64,000 nt of DNA from Rhynchopus sp. YZ270_cl-10 (Eukaryota; Euglenozoa; Diplonemea; Diplonemida; Diplonemidae): positions 1,469,283-1,533,282 of the forward strand of contig OZ037869.1 of the NCBI GenBank assembly GCA_964035575.1, given 5' to 3'. Shown piece after piece: positions 35,201-42,954 of this stretch (within the stretch, counting starts at the first letter, position 1; every line of letters starts with the position of its first letter). The notes beneath the pieces are model-generated. The model saw only the letters and a list, made by a program, of their open reading frames with translations, ran no database searches and had not been told where the DNA came from. The translations under genes and the position numbers were made by a program.

Positions 35201-37502
35201 GGTGGTGACGGGGGGTAAGAGGGACTTTGTCCCCATCCACCACGGCAACCATGCGACAGACGATGTGTGCGGCATGGGCCCGTGGGATGAGTCAGGCTGC
35301 CGCAAGCTGGCAGAGACTGTCGACTACGTGGCGCAGGTGCACTCAGTGGCACCTGTGTTCGCGACCTTCCCTGCCGACACAACAGTGGACCTAGGCTCGT
35401 CTGTGGAGCCGTCTGTGACGGGATGGCCGTCTGTACTGGCGTTCTGTGGGACGCCGTACACACTTGTGCACAGCGACGCTGCAGTGGTGGAGCAGACTTG
35501 TGGGGCGTCAACCTTTGTGCGCACATGGAAGCTGCAGCCGTACTACATCGGGTGCGGGGACGCGTCTGCCGTGTACGATGCGCTGCTGACAACAACACGG
35601 GTGCAGGTCATCACGGTGCGTGCGGTGCCTGTGATGGACATGCTGAGTGCTCCCGGGGCCGTGACTGCGCAAGGGGTGTGCACACAGGGGCACTACGACG
35701 TGAGCTTTGGGGCGTTGAGCACAGCAAGGTTGCTTGTGAACAGTGATACACTGAGCACACCTGCACTGGACCTGACGGGGATTGACAGCAAGCTGCAGGG
35801 GATGATGGCCTTCATCCCGCAGGAGCCGCTTGTGGGTGGTGAGACTGTGACTGCGCGCTGCTGTGCCACAGGCGGCTGTGAGGTGGTGATCGCTGCGTAC
35901 AGCTGCCTGCCTTGCTCCGTGGGGCAGGACGGGGGGATCTCCAGCACGCTGTGCGGCCTGGGTCTGCAGAGCACGCCGTGTGGCGCACACTTTGGTAACG
36001 ACGGGAAGACCATGGACACGTTCCGCACCTTCCTTGAAGCGGGTACCGAGCTCAGCTTCGCCCTCAACGGCCCAACGGAGGCGACGGCTCTGTTTGTGGA
36101 GACAGTGGTCAAACATTCCCTGGTTGAGCTTCCTCCATCAACGACAGCGTCCCTCGTCCATGGGATTGCTATTTTTGGTGGAACAAATGTGCACATCACC
36201 TCTGACTCTCCAACTTTGACGTACTCACCCCAAGGTACGATGCGCGACAACATGCAAGCTTGGGGAGACAGAACGTACACCCTCACCAACATCCCCACGG
36301 AGCTGCAGTCGGCAACGTACTACCGCCCGTCATTGGTTAAGAGCATTGCGTCAGGGACGGGGATCTCTGTCATGGGAGCAGGATGGCTGACCATGTACAT
36401 GATAGTTGAGGTTGCGTCCGGCCGCCACGGCAACTTCCCAACATCACTCCCTGCTGCGGGGTGGACAGAGGTGCTTGCGGGCGAGAGACCTCGGTGGGGA
36501 CTGCAGCACGAGATGGCAGTGTACAAGAAGCATATTGCGCTCACGGGTGTCGCGTTGCCCCCATCAACGACAGCGTCCCTCGTCCATGGGATTGCAGTTT
36601 TTGGAGGAACAAATGTACACATCACCTCTGACTCTCCAACTTTGACGTACTCACCCCAAGGTACGATGCACGACAGCATGCAGGCTTGGGGAGACAGAAC
36701 ATACACCCTCACCAACATCCCCACGGAGCTGCAGTCGGCAACGTACTACCGCCCGTCATTGGTCGTGGACATTGCGTCAGGGACGGGAGTCTATATCACA
36801 GGAGAGGGTGTACTGATAATGTACATGATAGTTGAGGCTGGGTCCGGCCGTCACGGCAACTTCCCATCATCCCTCCCTGCTGCGGGGTGGAAAGAGGTGC
36901 TTGCGGGCGAGAGACCTCAGTGGGTGCAAGGAGTTGGATGGCAGCACGAGATGGCAGTGTACAAGAAGCATATTGCGCTCACGGGTGTCGCGTTGCCCCC
37001 ATCAACGACAGCGTCCCTCGTCCATGGGATTGCAGTTTTTGGAGGAACAAATGTACACATCACCTCTGACTCTCCAACTTTGACGTACTCACCCCAAGGT
37101 ACGATGCGCGACAACATGCAGGCTTGGGGAGACAGAACATACACCCTCACCAACATCCCCACGGAGCTGCAGTCGGCAACGTACTACCGCCCGTCATTGG
37201 TTGTTGACATTGCGTCAGGGACGGGGATCTTCCTCACAGGAGAAGGTGTACTGACCATGTACATGATAGTTGAGGCTGGGTCCGGCCGTCACGGCAACTT
37301 CCCAACATCACTCCCTGCTGCGGGGTGGACAGAGGTGTTTGTGGGTGAGAGACCTCGGTGGGTGCAAGGAGTTGGATGGCAGCACGGGATGGCAGTGTAC
37401 AAGAAGCAGGTTTTGCTGAGTGGACCCGCCTCCCGTATCCCCACTTCTGAGTGGTGCCCACGTCAGCAGACCCCGTTCCCTTCATGTGTGTGCCCGGCCT
37501 GA
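29214..37502 (+). CDS. Giant cysteine-rich secreted or surface protein (2762 residues)
   Basis: A single uninterrupted frame. Residues 1-22 (RRVLLPLLVTLCAAGARG) form a signal peptide. Residues about 235-465 hold repeated six-cysteine modules of roughly 40 residues (pattern CxxDxxC...C...C). Residues about 480-1420 are a long region rich in alternating hydrophobic residues, with no family recognised. Residues about 1447-1530 form a Cys-dense segment with PEVC/PEIC pentapeptide steps. Residues about 1690-2150 contain HYR/Ig-like repeats marked by RTWTV, ACGNT and ITVRDVAGP. The C-terminus has three copies of a 143-146 residue repeat starting near residues 2305, 2448 and 2594 (LPPSTTASLVHGIAIFGGTN); copies 2 and 3 are the most alike. 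No transmembrane segment or GPI-type tail is evident, so secretion or matrix location is inferred. The gene has no introns, unlike most neighbours. Confidence 0.8.
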   Translation: MVTHRRVLLPLLVTLCAAGARGEETATTGESLTLNVLAENLEEHLDEFRGTVVNSVMSLAEEKMDNLGITDAFEEAFRDDAVLGQLKTKLETGLEDMMTFFESGSPFDGIEMVTDQLEPAMDMLTGVCNQTTGRARREAALQQARAEYLQKKENRSAGNSKRTAGVLSDFASPLLTASLGVGLPGWELQLTTNWKAGLSVGGGFSLGVDTANPNQVFTGVGVGVDFSLEKGQKTCAIDADCKAKARRATICEDNKCTRVCSSAASCGPKEACDNLRCVVACDAHYDCVGLQKCDIAGTKRCQPTTACVSDSGCHVGSEVCLDNKRCVPRECTSDAQCTPGTQFCHNHRCLASECTKATEAADCTKAGEICVTRQCVPAAGQPCADAASCGLDAYCNGGLCVDKTPAPGAAMCMSNSDCSVPGETCLSGSGECGIACKNDADCGLDEGLCMFVSGSWRCVAGSSGRRAHVVSTEARKGFWKEVGDSVDISLDWFKDASSFSGFAFVVSVSNEYLRNSALHVSNLHVTLEHPHLGCLREPGVDVDAWWRGVEFAGFGITFDPHSNVGAGKKKAASASALTNLREALTNKAMFAQMMRSVKTELIAAVASTDGFGFSEAITLEDSNSGASLGYDATSCPVSAGRAAVATSDGAAAAAELVAFLEQSSDIVTKGEIVMPMCAGECGPTKTTLSSIIGQGRVGPPKTCDGVELSVDVAELTIGSVAYLATSGEVASVGSTLQSIMAPVLSMGLQDTTLAFSVTGSRLKLSAVGGVLLPETDSDFVAVLKDMAENIRVGVSASLTFEGDLELELRVGTDADTDRAKFIRVSNALGTFGAATYLRFAYLIHTGQPRQELGVSLPLVVCVEDCGAVDQKDVYFEGELSMIVTPAAQTVRGKLTAGGWYYEALKIPFVHIGNMFLGMEWDVKSPLPTGFMLGGAVCLGSRENCQNKAQPFVEGRAYVGVSASLPEDNFFVAMVTNLTIGGIAELAAQEVPWLVLLAGEASDEALAVAKAAFAALGVDVSAVTSTLEGIQQALPPQFAASGLYPYSKDYTTACPEVDADAVHTTLDMDCYAYLSFSPLKTQDIVLGTSTLTIPKGIALAGRLNFVGWEMAAEVAISTSQFYINATMDPVFIRFGNVDFLRIGSHLDGNKEAAGGARFLVDMNILPPRAEVNIQGAFDIPLLKSYGEVALVLDSEKLAFHSEINLFNGALASTADVYFPWDFTAFHMSLSDMEFLYGLVTVKQVKFDYDAAVPHPYAIFDARIDVLFAVGVEAQLKVQDDTLSFAVGLSVLGVTSTISGTAAMDTSNFLDSSFSLSVKTDINPAAVVAAVVDVAEDVAQVAKDVWDTVTTAVSDGWTFVKAQFDVPPLNYLASALGPFLDDVGGVLADIGGALMDAGLSDIVSLGHDFASGDFSALGDAVHNLAGTFGVGGSRYHREVDANEGVNEYGCRWKKVRYQTCYWTPRICAPEVCVEGYCEGGQCSGNVCTGGGCTGCCGWEVCAPEICTPEVCLPLVCWPEVCTPGACHDGFETCSGYKYGTRFPDKTCMENMAAAATAVEAKLVTMKRKNDAVVASQTANPSLASMGVPSVAVASVTLTLPLHGTSAEGTLSSSVGVLAGPCGGAGGVQPASAGTAAFNMATEAEFAASVASAQEALAASTSEVLLSKQCGLGTDILSEAGKVTYATPTLAPAADYSVLCSQSLHLPAGMPAFASVDARCHAGKVVQMVSATPLSATAFPNRVCGSSFLRVLWKGHDAGVCGGETEEVVQVVTVVPVVIASFPEDVTITNEDSLLPSHTGVPETSACFDGADITYTDVVTASQAECGVWTVVRTWTVEPPVFEECSGTHLQGVTRVQKITVRDVAGPAFTRLPEELLYVPFFETWGLKSDIPMSAESLGAGMEAHGMHSYPTTTTSKDSALTITAADAPEAQCRADGLARFTRTWTVADACGNTRTAEQIVVLQHPPAELVATQTRNLHRLFAHSTGVAQGTDVCHAGKVVTGGKRDFVPIHHGNHATDDVCGMGPWDESGCRKLAETVDYVAQVHSVAPVFATFPADTTVDLGSSVEPSVTGWPSVLAFCGTPYTLVHSDAAVVEQTCGASTFVRTWKLQPYYIGCGDASAVYDALLTTTRVQVITVRAVPVMDMLSAPGAVTAQGVCTQGHYDVSFGALSTARLLVNSDTLSTPALDLTGIDSKLQGMMAFIPQEPLVGGETVTARCCATGGCEVVIAAYSCLPCSVGQDGGISSTLCGLGLQSTPCGAHFGNDGKTMDTFRTFLEAGTELSFALNGPTEATALFVETVVKHSLVELPPSTTASLVHGIAIFGGTNVHITSDSPTLTYSPQGTMRDNMQAWGDRTYTLTNIPTELQSATYYRPSLVKSIASGTGISVMGAGWLTMYMIVEVASGRHGNFPTSLPAAGWTEVLAGERPRWGLQHEMAVYKKHIALTGVALPPSTTASLVHGIAVFGGTNVHITSDSPTLTYSPQGTMHDSMQAWGDRTYTLTNIPTELQSATYYRPSLVVDIASGTGVYITGEGVLIMYMIVEAGSGRHGNFPSSLPAAGWKEVLAGERPQWVQGVGWQHEMAVYKKHIALTGVALPPSTTASLVHGIAVFGGTNVHITSDSPTLTYSPQGTMRDNMQAWGDRTYTLTNIPTELQSATYYRPSLVVDIASGTGIFLTGEGVLTMYMIVEAGSGRHGNFPTSLPAAGWTEVFVGERPRWVQGVGWQHGMAVYKKQVLLSGPASRIPTSEWCPRQQTPFPSCVCPA
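36127..37420 (+). repeat. Three tandem 430-bp coding repeats
   Basis: Within the giant secreted protein gene, units beginning near 36127, 36555 and 36993 share long identical DNA stretches, including synonymous positions. This indicates recent duplication or conversion. The units differ in a short loop (copies 2 and 3 carry WVQGVGW, copy 1 lacks it). Confidence 0.85.
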
Positions 37503-37549
37503 GACTAGTCACACAGTTTTGTGCGGTATTCATTTATTTTCTTTTTTTT

Positions 37550-37604
37550 GCATGAGCTCGATTTGAGATGCGTTTTAGCACGTTTCAACTACTATGTTTT
37601 TTTG
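37550..37604 (+). repeat. Dispersed 50-bp element, copy after the giant gene
   Basis: It contains GCATGAGCTCGA and GAGATGCGTTTTAGCAC, matching 12073-12123 in the DEAD-box gene intron with a few substitutions. Confidence 0.7.
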
Positions 37605-37817
37605 CTTCCTTGCATTGAAGGCATTTGATAATTGTTATTAGCAAGGTGACTAGCACAAACTTTTCTTAGCATTTGTTTTCTTCCTTGGATGTGTCCACAC
37701 GAGAGACGTAATTTTACCCCCTTTTTTTTGAATGGTGCGCGCACGAGGCTCGGGGTATTTTTAACGGAAATCCTCCGACAATCTTTGCCAGCCCACTCCA
37801 CTCTTATGGTCATTTGT

Positions 37818-38340
37818 GCATCAAAGGAAGGAAACTTGAGGAACGGATCGAAATGTCCTGTAGAGGATCTTTGATTTCGAGTTCCTTTTCCCCCACTTTG
37901 GTGCACTTGATAATTTTTTGTACGATACGGGCCTCAGTTTCCTATTCGAGACTTTGAATTCCCCCGTATTACTTTTTCCTTCAATCTATAACTTCAACGC
38001 TTTCCCCCCCCTGTCACACGTCCCCATCATTTTTTTTTTTTCGTGCCTGCGTCCGCCGAGGAACGGTGACGTTTGCACTTTCCACTTCTCTTTTTTTGAA
38101 CACCAATTTACGGACGTGCACAATGATCTTGTGCACGAGAGCGGGTTTGCAGGGGTTTTTAAAAATCCTCTGACAGTCTTAGCCAGCCCACTCTTACGGC
38201 TTGTTCGCTACCTATAAACTTTTGGGAGTCCAGCGCATCAAAGGAAGGAAACTTGAGGAACGGATCGAAATGTCCTGTAGAGGATCTTTGATTTCGAGTT
38301 CCCTTTCCCTACTTTGGTGCACTAGATAATTTTTGTACGA
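37818..38340 (+). repeat. Direct duplication of about 100 bp, part of a larger diverged duplication
   Basis: The segment from GCATCAAAGGAAGGAAACTT onward at 37818-37918 recurs at 38236-38340 with very few changes. Sequence to the left (a GCCAGCCCACTC motif at 37789 and 38180) is similar but more diverged, so an older duplicated unit of about 415 bp is likely. Confidence 0.75.
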
Positions 38341-38347
38341 AACGGCA

Positions 38348-38481
38348 TACAGTGCAACGAGGCTGAGTCGGTTACTGGGGAGAAAGTGCCTCAAAAAAAA
38401 TGCTATTGGGTAGTAAGCAATCCCGATATGATACATAATATTATGATACATTTTCTGCGCACTGGGCCTCGCTGCATTGTA
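38348..38481. mobile_element. MITE-like 134-bp element, same ends as the 1.07-kb element
   Basis: It starts TACAGTGCAACGAGGC and ends GCCTCGCTGCATTGTA, matching the termini of the 23854-24924 element with one substitution per arm. It has no coding capacity. It sits at the right edge of the duplicated block. Confidence 0.75.
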
Positions 38482-39352
38482 TGGTTCGGGAATTTGAATT
38501 CCTTCGTTGCTCAACCATTTATATTACTTCATTTTTGCTCTTCTTTCCCCTGGCACGCATTCCTGACTGGAATACCAATCTACGCACGCGCACAATGGCC
38601 CAATCTTACTGCTCACAGTTTTTGAGTGTCATCTATTTTGCAATAGTGACTCCGTTTTCCTGAGCACGACGACTGACAGTCCAGGTTCTGCTTGGTTCTG
38701 TTGTGGATTTTTTCCCCCCCTGTTTTTCGTTCATTGTTCTTGTTATGAGACCGGTTTCTTTTCAGGTGTCCCAGACACACACTTTTTTGCACTAGGTTCC
38801 TTGCTATGCACAGGTTCCGTGTTGATGCATACCATTGGATAGCCATTCTTGACATCTGACACATTCTTGTAGTGTGCTTTCCAATAGCTCTTTCTCGTCC
38901 TTAGATTTTGTGTTTTGAATAGATCTACTCATTCGATTTTGTGTTAAGTCAATCGCTTTGCCACTTATCCCACTTGCATCGCACTGCCAAGACACACACG
39001 ACACACAATAAACAACCTGGGCGACACGAGAGCGGCCACCATTGAGCCTGCTCCCTGCGTTTTTGCTCTCTTATCTGTGAATTGTGTGAGGTTTTCCCCT
39101 GTTTTTTGATTTTTGTTTTCTGTTGCTACGGGACCTCCCCGTTTTGGAGGTCTCTTTTCTTGCACTCCCAGTGTCCTCTTTGTTTTCGTCCCCCCCCGTT
39201 CCTACTACTGTCATAAATAGCAACCTTCTTTTTCTGCAAACTTTTCGACCATCCATCGCAACCTCCCTCGTCGTAACCATGCATGCTAATGTCAGTCCCA
39301 CCGCCAAAAATTCAACAAAAGGTGCTTTGGCATACACATCAACAAATCAACA

Positions 39353-40693
39353 ATGACCGCACCGTCGCAACAGGTTGTGTCTGGGTACGGCACGGGGGTG
39401 AAGGACCTGCTCCTGAACGTCGGTGAGGTGAAGAAGTCAACCACGGCACCGATCTCTGCAGTGGGGTTCACACTGGTGGCCCTTAGCTCGTTTATGGCAT
39501 TTGCATTGTCGCTGGTGTTCTCTGAGCTCTGGGTGCCTGTGGACTCCTGCAAGCTGACGCCGGCAGGTGTCACTGCGTGGGTGTTCTGGGCAGCGACACT
39601 GATGGTGAACGTTCTGTACTTAGCGATTCTTCTGATGCGCTCGCCACGTGCCAAGAACGTTTGCGTTATGACATCTGTGTTTAACTTCAACTTCCTTGCC
39701 TGCTACGTAGGTGTGGTGTGCGGACTGGTGGATAACGAGTACGTGTGTGCAGTGCAGAAGGCCGACAACGACGACACAGGCCTCTACGTGCTGCTCTCCT
39801 CCATTGCGCACTCAGTTGTCTTCATCATGCACGTCCACGCGACCAACTACATCCTCGTAGCAAGGGACAGGCTCAGGGTGCACAACACTGCTGGCGCTGT
39901 GGAGCGCGGGTTTGCGAAGCGTCCGTACGTCTCGACCGCAACGACCGTGACGCCTGAATTGAAGATGCACCTGCTGGACCCGTTCTTCCTGTTTGTGAGT
40001 GTCGTGCTGACGGTCGGGATTGTCATCTTCACTGCTGCAGGGCAGTTCATTGCTGGCATTGTGCTCATGTGTGTGGGCGGCTCGTTCTACCTGTGTGTGT
40101 GCTTCTTTGGGGCGTACTTTGCGCCACTGTGGAACTCAGGCTCACGCACTGCAGAGGCGTCGTACCAGATTGAGCGCACACGCCTGAGCAACATCAAAGT
40201 CTACTTCACATGCGAATGTTACCACAACGAGACGAGCACGTCGATCGACTCGAGTGGGAACGTGAAGACGTCGACCAAGAAGGTTGTGACGTACAAAGGG
40301 AAGCAGGAGTTCAAGTACACGACCGTGGTCGAAACCTCGAACCGCCTGGACACCGAGGGGTTCGACGTGGTCAGTGTGAAGTGCACGAAGAAGTTTTTCT
40401 TAGGGAACCCCGAGACAAAGGCAACGTACAACGCTGAGTACAAGGCCTTCCAGCTGGAGAACAAGAACAAGGACACGCACTTCTCACACGCCGTTGCCTC
40501 TGAGCTGCAGGGCTTCTCTGCGAGTGTGATGGGTGTGCGGCCTGGCATGCAGAAGCCCTTCTGGTTGACGTGGTTCTACTACATGCATGCACTCTTCGTC
40601 CCTGTCATGGGTTACGTCTACAGAAGGGCATTTGACGCGGCTGTGGGCAAGGCCACGTACGAGCACAAATACATCATCAAAAAGACTGCGTGA
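39353..40693 (+). CDS. TMEM151-like multipass membrane protein
   Basis: An intronless frame of 446 residues. Hydrophobic segments lie at about 33-57, 77-97, 107-125, 145-165, 213-233, 238-260 and 405-423. Between the sixth and seventh is a soluble region with VYFTCECYHNET, TKKVVTYKGKQEFKY and KKFFLGNPETKATY. The CYH motif followed by a VVTY/EF segment resembles the conserved core of TMEM151 proteins, a family whose function is poorly known. Assignment rests on these motifs and the topology only. The ATG at 39353 is the first in the frame and follows CAACAA. Confidence 0.6.
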   Translation: MTAPSQQVVSGYGTGVKDLLLNVGEVKKSTTAPISAVGFTLVALSSFMAFALSLVFSELWVPVDSCKLTPAGVTAWVFWAATLMVNVLYLAILLMRSPRAKNVCVMTSVFNFNFLACYVGVVCGLVDNEYVCAVQKADNDDTGLYVLLSSIAHSVVFIMHVHATNYILVARDRLRVHNTAGAVERGFAKRPYVSTATTVTPELKMHLLDPFFLFVSVVLTVGIVIFTAAGQFIAGIVLMCVGGSFYLCVCFFGAYFAPLWNSGSRTAEASYQIERTRLSNIKVYFTCECYHNETSTSIDSSGNVKTSTKKVVTYKGKQEFKYTTVVETSNRLDTEGFDVVSVKCTKKFFLGNPETKATYNAEYKAFQLENKNKDTHFSHAVASELQGFSASVMGVRPGMQKPFWLTWFYYMHALFVPVMGYVYRRAFDAAVGKATYEHKYIIKKTA

Positions 40694-41250
40694 AGCGATT
40701 CCGCAAGACCCCTCAAGGTCTCTTTTTGATGCTGGAAGAGTGTTTCGCTCACGAATTTGGGTTTCCTCACACACGCTGTTTTAGAAAGACGTTCTATGAT
40801 GCTTCAAGCTTTTTCCTTTGCCTTTCAGTTCAGGTTCTCCCACCACTCCAGTCTGGGGTGCATACACGTATGAAATGCGTGCATCGACTTCTTGTCATTA
40901 CCATCTTAAAACTTTTTTACTTTGCTTTTCTTTAGGTCCTGGGCTGGACCTTAAATTGCACCCGGGGGTCCGTTCCTCCAGAAACTCTATGAAGGTGTTG
41001 ACCGCTCGAACCGATGTCTCCTACCTGAGAGATTACAAAACAGGAGGCGAGGAGGGGTATGCGGGGCGTTTTTGTGCCTTCAGGGTCTTTTTGTTTTTCA
41101 GCAACCCTGCCTCTCCTATATCACCAGTGCATAGCCTTTGTCTTTCTGTTGGGGTATGCGGGACTTCCCCTAGTCCTCAGGGTCTAAACGCCCCTGCCCT
41201 CTTTTATGCAAGTTCACCCTGGCAGGGTATATAAATGCTGGGTCAGGCTG
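40694..41250. other. Spacer between last + strand host gene and the repeat domain
   Basis: No gene recognised. A TATA-like GGGTATATAAATG lies at 41225-41237, just before the minisatellite. Whether it acts as a promoter cannot be judged. Confidence 0.5.
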
Positions 41251-42043
41251 GCATCCTTGCACAGCATCCTTGCACAGCATCCTTGCACAGCATCCTTGCA
41301 CAGCATCCTTGCACAGCATCCTTGCACAGCATCCTTGCACAGCATCCTTGCACAGCATCCTTGCACAGCATCCTTGCACAGCATCCTTGCACAGCATCCT
41401 TGCACAGCATCCTTGCACAGCATCCTTGCACAGCATCCTTGCACAGCATCCTTGCACAGCATCCTTGCACAGCATCCTTGCACAGCATCCTTGCACAGCA
41501 TCCTTGCACAGCATCCTTGCACAGCATCCTTGCACAGCATCCTTGCACAGCATCCTTGCACAGCATCCTTGCACAGCATCCTTGCACAGCATCCTTGCAC
41601 AGCATCCTTGCACAGCATCCTTGCACAGCATCCTTGCACAGCATCCTTGCACAGCATCCTTGCACAGCATCCTTGCACAGCATCCTTGCACAGCATCCTT
41701 GCACAGCATCCTTGCACAGCATCCTTGCACAGCATCCTTGCACAGCATCCTTGCACAGCATCCTTGCACAGCATCCTTGCACAGCATCCTTGCACAGCAT
41801 CCTTGCACAGCATCCTTGCACAGCATCCTTGCACAGCATCCTTGCACAGCATCCTTGCACAGCATCCTTGCACAGCATCCTTGCACAGCATCCTTGCACA
41901 GCATCCTTGCACAGCATCCTTGCACAGCATCCTTGCACAGCATCCTTGCACAGCATCCTTGCACAGCATCCTTGCACAGCATCCTTGCACAGCATCCTTG
42001 CACAGCATCCTTGCACAGCATCCTTGCACAGCATCCTTGCACA
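41251..42043. repeat. Minisatellite, 13-bp unit CATCCTTGCACAG, about 61 copies
   Basis: 793 bp of apparently perfect tandem repeats. Since 13 is not divisible by 3 and the unit lacks stops in every phase, all six frames are open and appear as long ORFs (HSILAQHPCTASL on +, QGCCARMLCKDAV on -). There are no variable spacers. The array joins the AAACCCGC array directly at 42043/42044. Confidence 0.95.
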
Positions 42044-42172
42044 AACCGCAAACCCGCAAACCCGCAAACCCGCAAACCCGCAAACCCGCAAACCCGCAAA
42101 CCCGCAAACCCGCAAACCCGCAAACCCGCAAACCCGCAAACCCGCAAACCCGCAAACCCGCAAACCCGCAAA

Positions 42173-42174
<2 letters not shown>
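42044..42174. repeat. AAACCCGC array 1 (TTTGCGGG on - strand), about 16 copies
   Basis: 131 bp of perfect 8-bp units lies between the minisatellite and a T-run that is the poly(A) tail of the - strand retroelement. The G-rich strand is the - strand. The unit has the T/G asymmetry of telomere repeats. Confidence 0.95.
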
Positions 42175-42203
<29 letters not shown>

Positions 42204-42954
42204 CGTTTATAATGCACATGAAAGGCGCTTGGTCCGAGCGAAGCGAGGGCCAAAAGTCTTACAATCAGTACATGTGCCGGTTTAGTTAGAACGAGGCACA
42301 AAAGTGAATTAAACGAGGGAGATATTTGTCATCAGCATGTCGCCCTATTATGTATCGTTGTTTGCCGAGCGAAGCGAGGCATACAACTATATTTAGCTCT
42401 ATGACAATTTGGGATAAAGGAGGGGTGAACATTAACACGGGAGAGGCAGGGGTGAATATAGACTGTCCAGTCTGTGTGGTTTTGCTGTATTTCCAGTATT
42501 GGTGCCCAGCTGGTTCTGGAGGGGAGGAAGGGGCGGGATGGGGCTTTCTTTTTACAATACGAAGTTCCTTTCTTGTTACTTTTGTTTTGTCTCTTGTAGT
42601 CTTTTTTGTTTGGATGATTAACGCCAGTAGCGACCCCCCATGGAACTCGTAGGGGATGGGGTGGGGGAAAAAATCTCCGTCGCTTACTCCTAGGCCGACG
42701 CCCACAGACAAACCGCCTCCTTGGCTTACTCCTGACGTTTTCTGTGAGGGGGAAGATTTGGAATTTACATACAAGGGGCTTGACACCAGGGGGATTACAC
42801 ACATGTATCTAATGGGAGGGGTTGGGGGTAAAAAGGAAACAGGGAACTAAACAGGTGTTGCTACACACAAAAGTTGGGGTGGGGGAAAATAACAGAGAAG
42901 GGAAGGGCAACAGTGCCCACATAAACCACAATCACAACCAATCGCGAGGCCCTT

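Larger units (their letters stand above)
37503..39352. other. Spacer with several repeat families
   Basis: No gene recognised in 1.85 kb. It holds the 37550-37604 dispersed element, a fragment at 37642-37670 resembling the hairpin element, a direct duplication (37818-37918 and 38236-38340), and the short inverted-repeat element at 38348-38481. Confidence 0.6.

Noticed and set aside
41251..42174. CRISPR-like direct repeat array
   Set aside because: Units are contiguous, with no spacers, in a eukaryotic context.
41206..42301. Six overlapping ORFs of more than 300 residues over the 13-bp repeat (HSILAQHPCTASL / QGCCARMLCKDAV)
   Set aside because: Same cause: a stop-free unit whose length is not a multiple of three. 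No flanking coding signal.
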